From assembly GCF_031501865.1 (NCBI RefSeq), contig NZ_JARRCW010000001.1, positions 1,187,001 to 1,251,000 of the forward strand: a DNA stretch of 64,000 bases. Direction: 5' to 3'. Under the pieces are notes generated by a model. It searched no databases. It was not told the origin of the DNA and saw only the letters and a list, made by a program, of their open reading frames with translations. The position numbers were made by a program, and so were the translations under genes. Of the stretch, positions 45,038-55,671 are shown piece by piece. Numbering within the stretch: position 1 is the stretch's first letter; each line of letters starts with the position of its first letter. The stretch comes from Pseudovibrio sp. M1P-2-3. GTDB taxonomy: Bacteria; Pseudomonadota; Alphaproteobacteria; Rhizobiales; Stappiaceae.

Positions 45038-45862
45038 CTAAAGCCCCATTTTGCTGCGGCAAATATAAAGAGAAAGTATAGCTGCATTGGACACATTAAG
45101 TGATTTGATTGGGCCGGGCATATCAAGTCGCGCCAGTGCATCACATTTTTGTCTAATGCCATGCCGTACTCCTTTGCCCTCTGATCCAAGAATAAGAAGC
45201 GTCTTGTCACTGAACTCTGTTTCTTCAAGCGAGGCCGGTCCTTCACTATCCAGTGCTATGGCTTGGTACCCCTCCTTTTGCATTTCATCCACAAAGCGCG
45301 CCAAGTTTGTAACGCGAACATGATTGATCATATCCAGTGCGCCGCTGGCTGTTTTTGCAAGAACGGGACCCTCTTCTGGGGCGTGCCTGCGCGTCGTTAC
45401 GACCGCATCTGCGGAGAGCGCGACAGCAGAGCGTAAAATGGCACCCACATTATGAGGGTCTGTAACTTGATCAAGCGCCAAAACCAGACGGCCTGAACCC
45501 AACTCTTCTGCGCCCAGATCCGGCAGAGGGTCCACAAGTAAGACAGCTCCCTGATGAACTGCATCTTTTGGTACCAGCTTATCAATTTGTCTGGGAGGCA
45601 GAGTCTCAACGGGTACATCAATCTTGATGTTGCGCTCTTGAAGTCTTTGCAGTGCATTTGGGCTTGCAAAGAGCTTGTGCCTCTTTCGTTGTGGGTTGTT
45701 GAAGGCAGCTTCAATTGTATGAAGGCCATAAATATGAAATGGTCCCTCTTCCTTGTCCTTACTTATGTAGCGCTTTGTATTAGTCGCATGGCGGGCGTTG
45801 TTACCGCTCCGGCGTGGTTCTTTTTGTCCTTTTGGACCTTGTGTCTTTTTTTGATAGCTCAT
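45038..45862 (-). CDS. rlmB: 23S rRNA 2'-O-methyltransferase RlmB (TrmH family)
   Basis: 274 residues from the ATG at 45862; a GTG at 45889 is also possible. A basic N-terminal extension of ~40 residues precedes the L30e-like substrate domain (GLHTIEAAFNNPQRKR, about 45-120). The SPOUT domain has motif 1 LDQVTDPHNVGAILRSA, motif 2 LILGSEGKGVRHGIRQKCD and motif 3 SLNVSNAAILSLY, forming the SAM-binding knot. It methylates G2251 of 23S rRNA. It lies upstream of, and divergent from, the tRNA-Tyr/tuf operon. Confidence 0.92.
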   Translation of the reverse strand: MSYQKKTQGPKGQKEPRRSGNNARHATNTKRYISKDKEEGPFHIYGLHTIEAAFNNPQRKRHKLFASPNALQRLQERNIKIDVPVETLPPRQIDKLVPKDAVHQGAVLLVDPLPDLGAEELGSGRLVLALDQVTDPHNVGAILRSAVALSADAVVTTRRHAPEEGPVLAKTASGALDMINHVRVTNLARFVDEMQKEGYQAIALDSEGPASLEETEFSDKTLLILGSEGKGVRHGIRQKCDALARLDMPGPIKSLNVSNAAILSLYICRSKMGL

Positions 45863-46093
45863 GATGCAGGCAATATCATATGTGTTCACGTTCGCAAGGA
45901 AGTTGATCGTACTCTATCTATTAATCCGCGGATCATGAGATAATGGTTACTGATAATCCGTATAGTGCGGGGCAGGGGGGAATATTTTGGCGCTGACGTT
46001 GGATAACCCCTACAAAATTCATGGTTTTTCACAGGTAGGAGCGAGAAAAACATAATGATTGTTGATTTTGCACATTGTTTTTAAAAAAGTGCG

Positions 46094-46122
46094 TTGACAG
46101 TTGCGTCTAGGAGCGGCATAAA
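46094..46122 (+). promoter_or_regulatory. Promoter of the tRNA-Tyr/tRNA-Gly/tuf operon
   Basis: TTGACA (46094-46099), 17 bases, CATAAA (46117-46122). The transcript start would be ~85 bases ahead of tRNA-Tyr. The rest of the gap to rlmB (45863-46093) shows no gene. Confidence 0.7.
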
Positions 46123-46215
46123 CCGCGCCACAGGAACGAGGCAACGACCTTCGGGTTGGCGCTTAATTTCTGAAATGCAGTAAATCACAGAGTGATTTAT
46201 GAAGAGTTGGTGCAC

Positions 46216-46300
46216 GGAGGAGTGCCCGAGTGGCTAAAGGGGGCGGACTGTAAATCCGCTGGCTATGCCTACGTTGGTTCGAATCCAACCTCCTCCACCA
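46216..46300 (+). tRNA. tRNA-Tyr (GTA), copy 2
   Basis: 85 bases, identical to the gene at 27650, with encoded CCA. It heads the tuf operon, as in the E. coli tufB operon where tRNA genes precede tuf. Confidence 0.97.
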
Positions 46301-46315
46301 CTAACATTATGGTGT

Positions 46316-46389
46316 GCGGGTGTAGCTCAATGGTAGAGCAGCAGCCTTCCAAGCTGAATACGAGGGTTCGATTCCCTTCACCCGCTCCA
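46316..46389 (+). tRNA. tRNA-Gly (TCC)
   Basis: 74 bases with encoded CCA. Acceptor GCGGGTG/CACCCGC, anticodon loop CTTCCAA (TCC), T loop GGTTCGATTCC. It lies between tRNA-Tyr and tuf. Confidence 0.97.
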
Positions 46390-46510
46390 TTAACTTCTTT
46401 TGTGTTTCAGATCTTTCCTAAACAGATTACGGATTGAAAAATCTCTTTGGTAGAGGCTTCTTTCTCGTAACCTTATTAGTAAATGCTTATTTATATAGAG
46501 AGCTACGCCC

Positions 46511-47686
46511 ATGGCGAAGGAAAAATTTGAGCGTACTAAGCCGCACGTCAATATTGGTACTATTGGTCACGTTGATCATGGTAAGACAACTTTGACTGCA
46601 GCAATCACTAAATCTTTCGGTGATTTTAAGGCTTACGACGAAATCGATGGCGCTCCTGAAGAGCGTGCTCGCGGTATCACCATTTCAACAGCACACGTTG
46701 AATATGAAACCGAAGCTCGTCACTACGCACACGTTGACTGTCCAGGCCACGCCGATTATGTGAAAAACATGATCACTGGTGCGGCTCAGATGGATGGCGC
46801 GATCCTCGTTGTTAACGCTGCAGATGGCCCAATGCCTCAGACACGTGAGCACATTCTACTCGCACGTCAGGTTGGTGTTCCTGCTCTGGTTGTCTTCATG
46901 AACAAAGTTGACCAGGTTGATGATGAAGAGCTTCTTGAACTCGTAGAAATGGAAGTTCGTGAACTTCTGTCTTCCTACGAATTCCCAGGCGATGATATTC
47001 CTATCATTGCAGGTTCAGCTCTTGCTGCTCTTGAAGACCGCGATGACGCGATCGGCAAAGACAAGATCGTTGAGCTGATGGCTGCTGTTGATGATTACAT
47101 TCCTACTCCGGAACGTCCTCGCGACCTGCCATTCCTGATGCCAATCGAAGATGTGTTCTCTATCTCTGGCCGTGGTACTGTTGTAACCGGTCGTGTAGAG
47201 CGCGGTATCATCAACGTTGGTGAAGAAGTCGAAATCGTTGGTATCAAAGATACGACTAAGACCACTGTTACTGGTGTTGAAATGTTCCGCAAGCTGCTTG
47301 ATCGCGGTGAAGCAGGCGACAACATCGGCGCACTTATTCGCGGCGTAGCTCGTGAAGAAGTTGAGCGTGGTCAGGTTCTTTGTAAGCCGGGTTCCGTTAC
47401 TCCGCACACAAAGTTCAAGGCAGAGGCATACATCCTCACCAAGGAAGAGGGTGGTCGTCATACACCATTCTTCACCAACTACCGTCCACAGTTCTACTTC
47501 CGTACAACTGATGTGACTGGTGTTGTTTCTCTGCCAGAAGGCACGGAAATGGTAATGCCTGGCGATAACATCTCAGTTTCAGTTGAACTGATCGTGCCTA
47601 TCGCTATGGAAGACGGTCTGCGCTTCGCTATTCGCGAAGGTGGTCGTACCGTTGGTGCCGGCGTTGTAGCTGAAATCATCGAGTAG
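46511..47686 (+). CDS. tuf: Elongation factor Tu, copy 1 (tufB position)
   Basis: 391 residues, full length. G motifs are GHVDHGKT (18-25), DCPGHADYV (about 80) and FMNKVDQV (about 135), followed by domains 2 and 3 with [18 protein letters not shown]. It delivers aminoacyl-tRNA to the ribosome. It sits in the tRNA-Tyr/Gly-tuf-tRNA-Trp-secE order. The second copy begins at 63610 after fusA. The two differ at 20 of the first 39 codons, all silently, and then almost not at all. Confidence 0.98.
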   Translation: MAKEKFERTKPHVNIGTIGHVDHGKTTLTAAITKSFGDFKAYDEIDGAPEERARGITISTAHVEYETEARHYAHVDCPGHADYVKNMITGAAQMDGAILVVNAADGPMPQTREHILLARQVGVPALVVFMNKVDQVDDEELLELVEMEVRELLSSYEFPGDDIPIIAGSALAALEDRDDAIGKDKIVELMAAVDDYIPTPERPRDLPFLMPIEDVFSISGRGTVVTGRVERGIINVGEEVEIVGIKDTTKTTVTGVEMFRKLLDRGEAGDNIGALIRGVAREEVERGQVLCKPGSVTPHTKFKAEAYILTKEEGGRHTPFFTNYRPQFYFRTTDVTGVVSLPEGTEMVMPGDNISVSVELIVPIAMEDGLRFAIREGGRTVGAGVVAEIIE

Positions 47687-47788
47687 TGATATAATAAAGT
47701 TTGCAGGGTGTGTTGAATTTAATTGGCGCACTCTGGATGTCAGCATCGGTACTTGTCTTTGTAGGCGCTGAAAGTTCGGTGTAAATAT

Positions 47789-47864
47789 AGGGGTATAGCT
47801 CAGTTGGTAGAGCGACGGTCTCCAAAACCGTAGGTCGCGGGTTCGAACCCTGCTGCCCCTGCCA
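47789..47864 (+). tRNA. tRNA-Trp (CCA)
   Basis: 76 bases with encoded CCA. Acceptor AGGGGTA/TGCCCCT, anticodon loop CTCCAAA (CCA), T loop GGTTCGAACCC. Placed between tuf and secE, as in many proteobacteria. Confidence 0.97.
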
Positions 47865-47969
47865 TTTTAGGCTTGATTTGATGGCTGATGTATCATAGAT
47901 AGAGTTTTTCGAGCGAGGGTGCGTGAAATGTTTCACGCGCCTTAGTGTCGTGAGATGGGCCGGAGTCGG

Positions 47970-48161
47970 ATGGCAAAAACCAATCCATTTACATTTATTC
48001 AACAGGTTCGCACGGAAACGTCTAAAGTTACGTGGCCAACCCGTCGTGAGACAATCGTAACTACGGTTATGGTGTTTATTATGGTGGCTCTTGCGGCTTT
48101 GTTTTTCCTTGCTGCTGATCAGTTGATGAGTATGGCGATTACCTGGGTGTTGGGCTTTTAG
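47970..48161 (+). CDS. secE: Protein translocase subunit SecE
   Basis: 63 residues from the ATG at 47970 (CGGAG upstream). The short form typical of alphaproteobacteria: an amphipathic helix with FIQQVRTETSKVTWPTRRET, then one membrane helix. Part of the SecYEG channel. Co-transcribed with nusG, 38 bases downstream. Confidence 0.95.
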   Translation: MAKTNPFTFIQQVRTETSKVTWPTRRETIVTTVMVFIMVALAALFFLAADQLMSMAITWVLGF

Positions 48162-48199
48162 TCGCTAGCATTTGGCTGGAGTAGGAGCGGAAATTTAGT

Positions 48200-48733
48200 A
48201 TGGCAAAACGTTGGTATATCGTTCACGCCTATTCAAACTTTGAGAAAAAAGTCTGCGAAGCCATTAAAGAAAAGGCTAGGCAGCAGGGGCTTGAGGATCT
48301 TTTTGAAGAGGTTCTGGTTCCAACTGAGAAGTTTGTTGAAGTTCGTCGTGGTCGCAAGGTGGATGCCGAGCGGAAATTCTTTCCAGGATATGTTCTTGTT
48401 AAGATGGAGATGACGAATGATGCCTATCATTTGATTAACGATACGCCTAAGGTCTCTGGATTCTTGGGAAATGATAAAAAGCCCATGCCTATTTCCGAGG
48501 CGGAAGCGCAGCGTATTCTTAATCAGGTGCAGGAAGGCGTTGAAGCTCCGAAGCCTTCAGTGAGTTTTGAGGTTGGTGAACAAGTTCGCGTTTCTGACGG
48601 TCCGTTTGCTTCTTTCTCAGGTCTTGTTGAAGAGGTCGATGAGGAAAGAGCGCGCCTGAAGGTTACAGTTTCTATTTTTGGCCGGGAAACACCGGTCGAG
48701 CTCGAATATGGGCAAGTCGACAAAGTTGGCTGA
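48200..48733 (+). CDS. nusG: Transcription antitermination factor NusG
   Basis: 177 residues. The NGN domain ([20 protein letters not shown] start, [20 protein letters not shown]) is followed by the KOW domain ([23 protein letters not shown]). It binds RNA polymerase, limits pausing and links transcription to ribosomes or Rho. Its operon partners are secE before and rplK after. Confidence 0.97.
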   Translation: MAKRWYIVHAYSNFEKKVCEAIKEKARQQGLEDLFEEVLVPTEKFVEVRRGRKVDAERKFFPGYVLVKMEMTNDAYHLINDTPKVSGFLGNDKKPMPISEAEAQRILNQVQEGVEAPKPSVSFEVGEQVRVSDGPFASFSGLVEEVDEERARLKVTVSIFGRETPVELEYGQVDKVG

Positions 48734-48856
48734 TCCATTTAAAGGGGCGGCAGGTGATGTGCACTTCGCCGGTGTGTAAAACCAGACCGCCCGCCCTCTT
48801 GTATCCCTTCTGCTTCTATAGAAAGTGAAGGGAAATATTCCTTTTGGAGAGGATTT

Positions 48857-49285
48857 ATGGCGAAGAAAATTGAAGGTTATCTAAAGCTTCAGGTGCCGGC
48901 CGGTTCAGCTACACCGTCCCCACCAATCGGTCCTGCGCTGGGTCAGCGCGGTCTGAACATCATGGAGTTCTGTAAGGCATTTAATGCTAAGACTCAGGAT
49001 GTTGAGAAGGGTGCACCTTGCCCGACCACCATTACTTACTATTCTGACAAGTCTTTCACTTTTGAAATTAAGACTGCTCCTGCGTCTTTCTTCATTAAGA
49101 AAGCTGCTAAGATTAAGTCTGGCTCTCAAACTCCAGGCCGCGGTACTGTTGCTTCCATCACGAAGGCGCAGGTTCGCGAAATCGCGGAAGCAAAGCTGAA
49201 AGACCTTAATGCTAACGACGTCGAAGCTGCAATGCTGATGATCGAAGGTTCTGCCCGCTCAATGGGCGTGGAAGTTACGGAGTAA
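48857..49285 (+). CDS. rplK: 50S ribosomal protein L11
   Basis: 142 residues, normal length. The Pro-rich N-domain has [19 protein letters not shown] and the C-domain has [10 protein letters not shown] at its end. It forms the GTPase-associated centre with L10 and L12. An AGAGGA site precedes the ATG. The gene overlaps nothing; rplA begins 5 bases after it. Confidence 0.97.
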   Translation: MAKKIEGYLKLQVPAGSATPSPPIGPALGQRGLNIMEFCKAFNAKTQDVEKGAPCPTTITYYSDKSFTFEIKTAPASFFIKKAAKIKSGSQTPGRGTVASITKAQVREIAEAKLKDLNANDVEAAMLMIEGSARSMGVEVTE

Positions 49286-49290
49286 GATCA

Positions 49291-49986
49291 ATGGCTAAAG
49301 TTGGTAAGCGTATTAAAGCTGCTCGTGAGGGTGTTGATCGCAATAAGCTTTACTCTCTGGATGAGGCAATCTCTCTCCTAAAGAATAATGGCGCGGTTAA
49401 GTTCGATCAAACTGTTGAGCTTGCTATTAATCTGGGTGTTGATCCTCGTCATGCAGACCAGATGGTTCGCGGAGCGTGCGTTCTTCCAAACGGCACAGGT
49501 AAAACAGTTCGCGTAGCTGTATTTGCTCGTGATGCAAAGGCTGATGAAGCAAAAGCAGCTGGCGCTGACATTGTTGGTGCAGAAGAACTTGTTAAAGAAG
49601 TGCAAGGCGGCGAGATTAACTTCGACACCGTAATTGCTACTCCTGACATGATGCCACTGGTTGGTCGTCTTGGTAAGGTTCTTGGTCCACGCGGTATGAT
49701 GCCTAACCCAAAGGTTGGCACAGTTACTCCTGATGTGACTAAGGCTGTTAAAGACGCAAAAGGTGGTTCTGTTCAGTTCCGTGTGGAAAAAGCAGGTATC
49801 ATTCATGCAGGCGTTGGTAAAGTTTCCTTCGAAGAAGGTAAGCTTGCTGAAAACGTTAAGTCCCTCGTGGACGCAGTGGTAAAGGCGAAGCCATCAGGCG
49901 CTAAGGGTTCTTACCTGAAGCGTATTTCAGTGTCCTCTACAATGGGACCTGGAATTAAAATTGATCTCGCTTCTGTTGCTGAGTGA
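49291..49986 (+). CDS. rplA: 50S ribosomal protein L1
   Basis: 231 residues. Recognised by the [20 protein letters not shown] start of domain I and the signature [18 protein letters not shown] (about 128-145). L1 binds 23S rRNA at the stalk and in E. coli represses its own rplKA operon by binding mRNA. The site for such control would be upstream of rplK here; I see no obvious copy of it. Confidence 0.97.
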   Translation: MAKVGKRIKAAREGVDRNKLYSLDEAISLLKNNGAVKFDQTVELAINLGVDPRHADQMVRGACVLPNGTGKTVRVAVFARDAKADEAKAAGADIVGAEELVKEVQGGEINFDTVIATPDMMPLVGRLGKVLGPRGMMPNPKVGTVTPDVTKAVKDAKGGSVQFRVEKAGIIHAGVGKVSFEEGKLAENVKSLVDAVVKAKPSGAKGSYLKRISVSSTMGPGIKIDLASVAE

Positions 49987-50295
49987 ATATAAAAGTTTGA
50001 AATTATTCCTCTCTTCGCGTAAGAGAGGAATTTGTGGCAAATCTTAATGATTTGCCAATTCCTTGTCCGAGACTGCAGGTGTCGTTTGCGACTTAAGCTT
50101 TTTAAGGCCTGCATAGATGGAGTAGAATCATTTGACTGAAATTTTTCAGTTCTTTGGTTCGAACCGTACTGCCTTGCTGCGCCAAACGGCTAGCGAGGGG
50201 ACAGGAACCCTGAGCGTCGTTTGAAAACTATCAGTTTTCTTGCGGCAAAGGCAAACCGGCGATGAGTTTTACTTGTCGCCAAATGGAGAAGGCAA
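49987..50295 (+). promoter_or_regulatory. rplA-rplJ intergenic leader (candidate L10 leader)
   Basis: 309 bases without a gene. It starts with two hairpins in tandem: 50005-50031 (11-bp stem, CCTCTCTT side, followed by TTT) and 50036-50056 (GGCAAATC/GATTTGCC). The first may terminate some rplKA transcripts. The second half (50140-50290) has several short pairings and lies where L10 autoregulates rplJL in other bacteria. I cannot assign the exact L10-binding structure. Confidence 0.5.
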
Positions 50296-50814
50296 GTGGA
50301 AAGAGCGGATAAGCAAAAGTTCGTAGCGTCCTTCAACGAAGTGCTGTCTGGCGCTGGCGTTGCAGTCGTTGCGCACTATGCAGGTCTTTCAGTGTCCCAG
50401 ATGACTCAGCTTCGTTCAGAGGCTCGTGCTGCTGGTGGTACTGTTAAAGTTGCAAAAAACCGCCTGGTAAAGCTTGCCCTTCAAGGCACAGATCTAGAGC
50501 ACATCAGTGATCTTTTCTCAGGCCCAACTGTAATCGTCTACTCTGACGATCCGGTTGCTGCCCCGAAAGTTGCTGCAAACTTTGCTAAGGCTAACGAACA
50601 GTTCGTTATCCTCGGTGGTGCTCTTGGTCCGACCAATCTGGATGTTGCAGGTGTTAACTCACTGGCAACAATGCCGTCTCTGGACGAACTGCGTGGCAAG
50701 CTTGTTGCTATGCTGCAGACCCCAGCGACACGCATCGCCCGGATTGCAAGCGCGCCGGCCGAGCAGACAGCTCGCGTCATCAACGCGTATGCCGAGAAGG
50801 ATCAAGCCGCGTAA
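50296..50814 (+). CDS. rplJ: 50S ribosomal protein L10
   Basis: 172 residues from a GTG at 50296 with GGAGAAGG upstream. The rRNA-binding domain ([21 protein letters not shown], read in pieces, then [11 protein letters not shown]) is followed by the C-terminal helix that holds L7/L12 dimers ([16 protein letters not shown] ending [13 protein letters not shown]). It forms the base of the ribosomal stalk and usually represses its own mRNA. Confidence 0.96.
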   Translation: MERADKQKFVASFNEVLSGAGVAVVAHYAGLSVSQMTQLRSEARAAGGTVKVAKNRLVKLALQGTDLEHISDLFSGPTVIVYSDDPVAAPKVAANFAKANEQFVILGGALGPTNLDVAGVNSLATMPSLDELRGKLVAMLQTPATRIARIASAPAEQTARVINAYAEKDQAA

Positions 50815-50874
50815 GGCGGAACCACATTATTTTTGTCAAAACCCAAGCGGTTCGAACATTAAGGTACTAAGAAA

Positions 50875-51240
50875 ATGGCTGATCTCGAAAAGATCGTAGA
50901 AGAACTCTCCACACTGACAGTTATGGAAGCTGCTGAGCTTTCCAAGCTGCTCGAAGACAAATGGGGCGTTTCTGCAGCTGCTCCTGTAGCTGCTGCTGCT
51001 GCTGCTCCAGCTGCTGCTGTTGAAGAAAAGACAGAATTCGACGTAGTTCTGGCTGATGCTGGTGCGAAAAAGATCAACGTGATCAAAGAAGTTCGCGCAA
51101 TCACTGGTCTTGGCCTGAAAGAAGCTAAAGAGCTCGTAGAAGGTGCTCCAAAAGCAGTTAAAGAAGGCGTTGACAAAGCTGAAGCTGAAGAGCTGAAGAA
51201 AAAGCTTGAAGAAGCTGGCGCAAAGGTTGAACTCAAGTAA
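50875..51240 (+). CDS. rplL: 50S ribosomal protein L7/L12
   Basis: 121 residues. N-terminal dimerisation helices ([20 protein letters not shown]), an Ala-rich hinge (about 38-52) and the factor-binding C-domain ([20 protein letters not shown]). It recruits translation factors to the ribosome. A hairpin after the stop partly ends transcription before rpoB. Confidence 0.97.
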   Translation: MADLEKIVEELSTLTVMEAAELSKLLEDKWGVSAAAPVAAAAAAPAAAVEEKTEFDVVLADAGAKKINVIKEVRAITGLGLKEAKELVEGAPKAVKEGVDKAEAEELKKKLEEAGAKVELK

Positions 51241-51257
51241 TCTTGAGTTTGCATATT

Positions 51258-51286
51258 ACGGCCCTGAAGAAACTCGGGGCCGTTTT
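51258..51286 (+). terminator. Attenuator-type terminator between rplL and rpoB
   Basis: ACGGCCC (51258-51264) pairs with GGGCCGT (51277-51283), followed by TTT. In E. coli a partial terminator at this place lets ribosomal protein genes be read more than rpoBC; the same role is likely here. A further hairpin, CTACACGA/TCGTGTAG (51351-51358 with 51376-51383), lies closer to rpoB. Confidence 0.7.
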
Positions 51287-51425
51287 AGCTACCCTGGCAG
51301 GGGTTTCCCGGCCGGGGTTTACGTCCCAAAACGGGGACGGTTCTGGGAAGCTACACGATTGCAAGGTCTTTGATCTCGTGTAGTTTCGCTGAACCGTCAC
51401 CATTTGAGTGATACGAGGAGCGACA

Positions 51426-54400
51426 ATGACGCAGACGTTCAACGGTCGCAAGAAGGTCCGTAAGTATTTCGGATCTATCCGCGATGTAGCGGCTATGCCA
51501 AATCTTATCGAAGTGCAAAAGGCGTCTTATGACCAGTTTTTGCAGGTTGATAAGCCCGAGGGTGGCCGTGTTGACGAAGGCCTAGAGGCCGTTTTCAAAT
51601 CCGTTTTCCCTATCTCGGATTTTGCTGGGACATCCCTACTTGAATTCGTAAGTTACGAATTCGAGGCACCAAAATATGACGTGGACGAATGCCGTCAACG
51701 TGATATGACATATTCAGCTCCCCTGAAGCTGACTCTTCGCCTCATCGTTTTTGATGTGGATGAAGAAACTGGTGCCAAGTCCGTTAAAGACATCAAAGAG
51801 CAAGACGTCTTTATGGGCGATATGCCATTTATGACAGCAAACGGTACGTTTGTCATTAATGGTACGGAACGAGTAATCGTATCTCAGATGCACCGCTCTC
51901 CGGGTGTATTCTTTGATCACGACAAGGGTAAAACCCACTCTTCCGGCAAGCTGCTGTTTGCAGCACGTATTATTCCATATCGTGGATCTTGGCTGGATAT
52001 CGAATTTGATGCGAAAGATATTGTTCACGCTCGCATCGACCGTCGACGCAAGATACCAGTAACGTCCTTGATGATGGCTTTGGGGCTGTCGCCGGAAGAA
52101 ATTCTGAACACTTTCTATAAGCGTGTCGACTTTGTAAGCGAAGGCTCCGGCTCTTGGCGTATTCCATTCGATGGAACGCGCTTGAAGGGAACAAAAGCTC
52201 TCAGCGACTTGGTGGATGCGAAAACTGGCGAAGTTGTTGTTGAGGAAGGTAAGAAAATTACCGCCCGCACAATTCGTCAGCTGGACGAGCAAGGCGTTAC
52301 CGCTCTCAAAGTTACAGATGAAGAACTGATCACTCAGTATCTCGCCGAAGATATGGTGGATATGAAGACTGGTGAGATCTTTGCTGAAGCTGGTGAAGAG
52401 ATCACTGAAAAGCTGCTTGCTGATCTGACTGGCTTTGGTATTACAGAAATTCCTGTTCTGGATATCGATCACGTAACCACTGGTGCATACGTGCGCAACA
52501 CATTGGCCGTCGATAAGAACGATAGCCGTGAAGATGCGCTGTTTGATATCTACCGTGTAATGCGTCCAGGTGAGCCACCTACCATCGAAACAGCAGAAGC
52601 TATGTTGAATTCGCTGTTCTTCGATCCAGAACGCTATGATCTTTCCGCGGTTGGTCGCGTGAAGATGAATATGCGTATGGACCTTAAGTGTGAAGACACT
52701 GTTCGGGTTCTGCGCAAGGAAGATATTCTGGCTGTTATTGCGACGCTGCTTGACCTTCGTGATGGTCGCGGTGAGATCGATGACATCGATAACCTTGGCA
52801 ACCGTCGTGTGCGCTCTGTTGGCGAACTGATGGAAAACCAGTATCGTGTTGGTCTGTTGCGTATGGAACGTGCAATCAAAGAGCGTATGAGCTCTGTTGA
52901 GATTGACACAGTTATGCCACAGGACCTGATTAACGCGAAGCCTGCAGCTGCTGCTGTGCGTGAATTCTTCGGTTCTTCCCAGCTTTCACAGTTTATGGAC
53001 CAAACCAACCCATTGTCTGAAGTGACGCATAAGCGTCGTCTGTCTGCATTGGGCCCTGGTGGTTTGACCCGTGAGCGTGCCGGCTTTGAAGTACGTGATG
53101 TGCATCCTACGCACTATGGTCGTATCTGTCCGATTGAAACACCGGAAGGTCCGAACATTGGTCTGATCAACTCGTTGGCGACCTTTGCTCGTGTCAATAA
53201 GTACGGTTTCATCGAAAGCCCGTACCGTAAAGTTTCCGACGGCATTGTGACCAATGAAGTTATTTACCTCTCCGCCATGGAAGAGAGCAAATACTACGTT
53301 GGTCAGGCGAACGTTGAGTTCGGCGAAGACGGTCGTTTCCTCGTTGATATGGTTCAGTCCCGTCATGCGGGCGAGAACATGTTGGTTCCTGCCGAGCGTG
53401 TGGACTTTATGGACGTGTCACCGAAGCAGCTTGTTTCCGTTGCTGCCTCTTTGATTCCGTTCCTTGAAAACGATGATGCGAACCGCGCCCTTATGGGTTC
53501 CAACATGATGCGTCAGGCTGTGCCGCTGGTTCGTGCACAGGCGCCATTTGTTGGAACTGGTATGGAGCCGGTGGTTGCTCGCGACTCAGGCGCTGCAATT
53601 GCTGCTCGTCGCGGTGGTGTGGTTGATCAGGTTGATGCGACACGTATCGTTATTCGTGCCACTGAAGATCTTGATCCGTCCAAGTCCGGCGTTGATATCT
53701 ACCGCTTGATGAAGTTCCAGCGTTCCAATCAGGATACCTGTATCAACCAGCGTCCACTGGTAAACGTGGGTGATCGGGTTGGTAAGGGCGATATCATTGC
53801 TGACGGTCCATCGACAGATCTGGGTGATCTGGCTCTTGGCCGGAACGTGATGGTCGCGTTCATGCCTTGGAACGGTTACAACTTCGAGGATTCGATCCTT
53901 CTGTCCGAGCGCATCGTACGCGATGACGTGTTCACCTCTATCCACCTCGAAGAATTCGAAGTGATGGCGCGTGATACAAAGCTTGGCCCTGAAGAGATCA
54001 CCCGCGATATTCCAAACGTTTCTGAAGAGGCTCTCAAGAACCTCGATGAAGCTGGTATCGTTTACGTGGGCGCCGAAGTTAAACCCGGCGATATTCTCGT
54101 TGGTAAGATCACACCAAAGGGTGAAAGCCCGATGACGCCGGAAGAAAAGCTTCTGCGCGCTATCTTTGGTGAGAAAGCTTCCGACGTTCGCGATACGTCC
54201 ATGCGTCTGTCTCCAGGTGTGTCCGGTACTGTTGTTGAAGTACGCGTCTTTAACCGTCATGGTGTTGAAAAAGACGAGCGTGCAATGGCAATTGAACGCG
54301 AAGAGATCGAGCGTCTGGCAAAAGACCGCGACGATGAGCAGGCAATTCTTGACCGTAACGTCTATGGCCGTCTTGCCGAGATGATTATGGACAAGGAATG

Positions 54401-55568
54401 CGTTGCTGGTCCTAAAGGCTCTCGCAAGGGTGTTGTCATCTCTGGTGATGTACTCAACGAGTTCCCGCGCTCTCAGTGGTGGCAGTTCGCGTTTGAAGAC
54501 GAAAAACTGATGAGCGAGCTTGAAGCGCTTCGTGGTTCTTATGATGAGAGCCGTAAGCGTCTTGAGCAGCGCTTCATTGACAAGGTCGAGAAGCTACAGC
54601 GTGGTGATGAGTTGCCACCTGGCGTTATGAAGATGGTTAAAGTCTTTGTTGCGGTTAAGCGTAAGATCCAGTCCGGTGATAAAATGGCTGGTCGTCACGG
54701 TAACAAAGGTGTGGTTTCCCGCATCATGCCATGTGAAGACATGCCGTTCCTTGAGGACGGTCAGCACGTTGACATCGTTCTGAACCCTCTTGGGGTGCCA
54801 TCGCGTATGAACGTTGGACAGATCCTTGAGACCCACTTGGGTTGGGCATGTGCCGGAATGGGGCAGCGTGTTGGCGAGCTTTATGATGAATATCGTAAGA
54901 ACGGCAACGTAGAGCCTCTGCGCGTGAAGATCTCCGAGATCTATGGCGACAACATGAAGGGTGATCCTGTCGAGAAATTCGACGATGATGGAATCGTCCG
55001 TCTGGGTGAGCAGCTTAAGAAGGGCGTGTCCATTGCGACACCAGTCTTCGATGGTGCTCGCGAGCCAGATGTTGTTGACATGCTGAAAATTGCGGAAATG
55101 GATTCTTCCGGGCAGTCCCGTCTGTATGATGGCCGTACCGGTGAGAAGTTCGACCGTCCTGTGACTGTTGGCTACATCTACATGTTGAAGCTGCATCACT
55201 TGGTTGACGACAAGATCCATGCGCGTTCAATCGGACCATACTCGCTTGTTACGCAGCAGCCTCTGGGTGGTAAAGCCCAGTTTGGTGGACAGCGCTTCGG
55301 TGAGATGGAGGTGTGGGCACTGGAAGCTTACGGCGCCGCATACACCCTTCAGGAAATGCTTACCGTTAAGTCGGATGACGTTGCTGGTCGTACAAAAGTT
55401 TATGAAGCGATTGTACGTGGTGATGACACCTTTGAAGCAGGTATCCCTGAGAGCTTTAACGTTCTGGTTAAGGAAATGCGTTCCTTGTGTCTCAATGTAG
55501 AACTTGAGGACAAGACGAAGGTAGTTCCTGTCAATGATGATGCCGAGACAATGGATGCTGCGGAATAA
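51426..55568 (+). CDS. rpoB: RNA polymerase beta subunit
   Basis: 1380 residues from the ATG at 51426 with GAGGAG upstream; the frame opens 18 bases earlier. It starts [12 protein letters not shown]. The rifampicin region [31 protein letters not shown] (about 505-540) carries the usual sensitive residues (Asp, His and Ser). The C-terminal part has the [10 protein letters not shown] and [20 protein letters not shown] motifs. An alphaproteobacterial insertion around residues 240-340 is present. Part of the core polymerase with RpoC. Confidence 0.98.
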   Translation: MTQTFNGRKKVRKYFGSIRDVAAMPNLIEVQKASYDQFLQVDKPEGGRVDEGLEAVFKSVFPISDFAGTSLLEFVSYEFEAPKYDVDECRQRDMTYSAPLKLTLRLIVFDVDEETGAKSVKDIKEQDVFMGDMPFMTANGTFVINGTERVIVSQMHRSPGVFFDHDKGKTHSSGKLLFAARIIPYRGSWLDIEFDAKDIVHARIDRRRKIPVTSLMMALGLSPEEILNTFYKRVDFVSEGSGSWRIPFDGTRLKGTKALSDLVDAKTGEVVVEEGKKITARTIRQLDEQGVTALKVTDEELITQYLAEDMVDMKTGEIFAEAGEEITEKLLADLTGFGITEIPVLDIDHVTTGAYVRNTLAVDKNDSREDALFDIYRVMRPGEPPTIETAEAMLNSLFFDPERYDLSAVGRVKMNMRMDLKCEDTVRVLRKEDILAVIATLLDLRDGRGEIDDIDNLGNRRVRSVGELMENQYRVGLLRMERAIKERMSSVEIDTVMPQDLINAKPAAAAVREFFGSSQLSQFMDQTNPLSEVTHKRRLSALGPGGLTRERAGFEVRDVHPTHYGRICPIETPEGPNIGLINSLATFARVNKYGFIESPYRKVSDGIVTNEVIYLSAMEESKYYVGQANVEFGEDGRFLVDMVQSRHAGENMLVPAERVDFMDVSPKQLVSVAASLIPFLENDDANRALMGSNMMRQAVPLVRAQAPFVGTGMEPVVARDSGAAIAARRGGVVDQVDATRIVIRATEDLDPSKSGVDIYRLMKFQRSNQDTCINQRPLVNVGDRVGKGDIIADGPSTDLGDLALGRNVMVAFMPWNGYNFEDSILLSERIVRDDVFTSIHLEEFEVMARDTKLGPEEITRDIPNVSEEALKNLDEAGIVYVGAEVKPGDILVGKITPKGESPMTPEEKLLRAIFGEKASDVRDTSMRLSPGVSGTVVEVRVFNRHGVEKDERAMAIEREEIERLAKDRDDEQAILDRNVYGRLAEMIMDKECVAGPKGSRKGVVISGDVLNEFPRSQWWQFAFEDEKLMSELEALRGSYDESRKRLEQRFIDKVEKLQRGDELPPGVMKMVKVFVAVKRKIQSGDKMAGRHGNKGVVSRIMPCEDMPFLEDGQHVDIVLNPLGVPSRMNVGQILETHLGWACAGMGQRVGELYDEYRKNGNVEPLRVKISEIYGDNMKGDPVEKFDDDGIVRLGEQLKKGVSIATPVFDGAREPDVVDMLKIAEMDSSGQSRLYDGRTGEKFDRPVTVGYIYMLKLHHLVDDKIHARSIGPYSLVTQQPLGGKAQFGGQRFGEMEVWALEAYGAAYTLQEMLTVKSDDVAGRTKVYEAIVRGDDTFEAGIPESFNVLVKEMRSLCLNVELEDKTKVVPVNDDAETMDAAE

Positions 55569-55618
55569 GGTGTTCCGCGCACCCCTTTGTTGTCAATTTT
55601 GATTTTCCTGCCGGAAGA

Positions 55619-55645
55619 GGGGAGCTTGCAAATCGCAAGTTCCCC
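55619..55645 (+). promoter_or_regulatory. Hairpin in the rpoB-rpoC gap
   Basis: GGGGAGCTTGC (55619-55629) pairs with GCAAGTTCCCC (55635-55645), 11 bp with one G-U, but no T run follows. It may be an RNase processing site or protect the rpoC mRNA end. It lies 26 bases ahead of the rpoC start. Confidence 0.55.
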
Positions 55646-55671
55646 GAACCGCGCATTTTAGGAGAGAGCTG

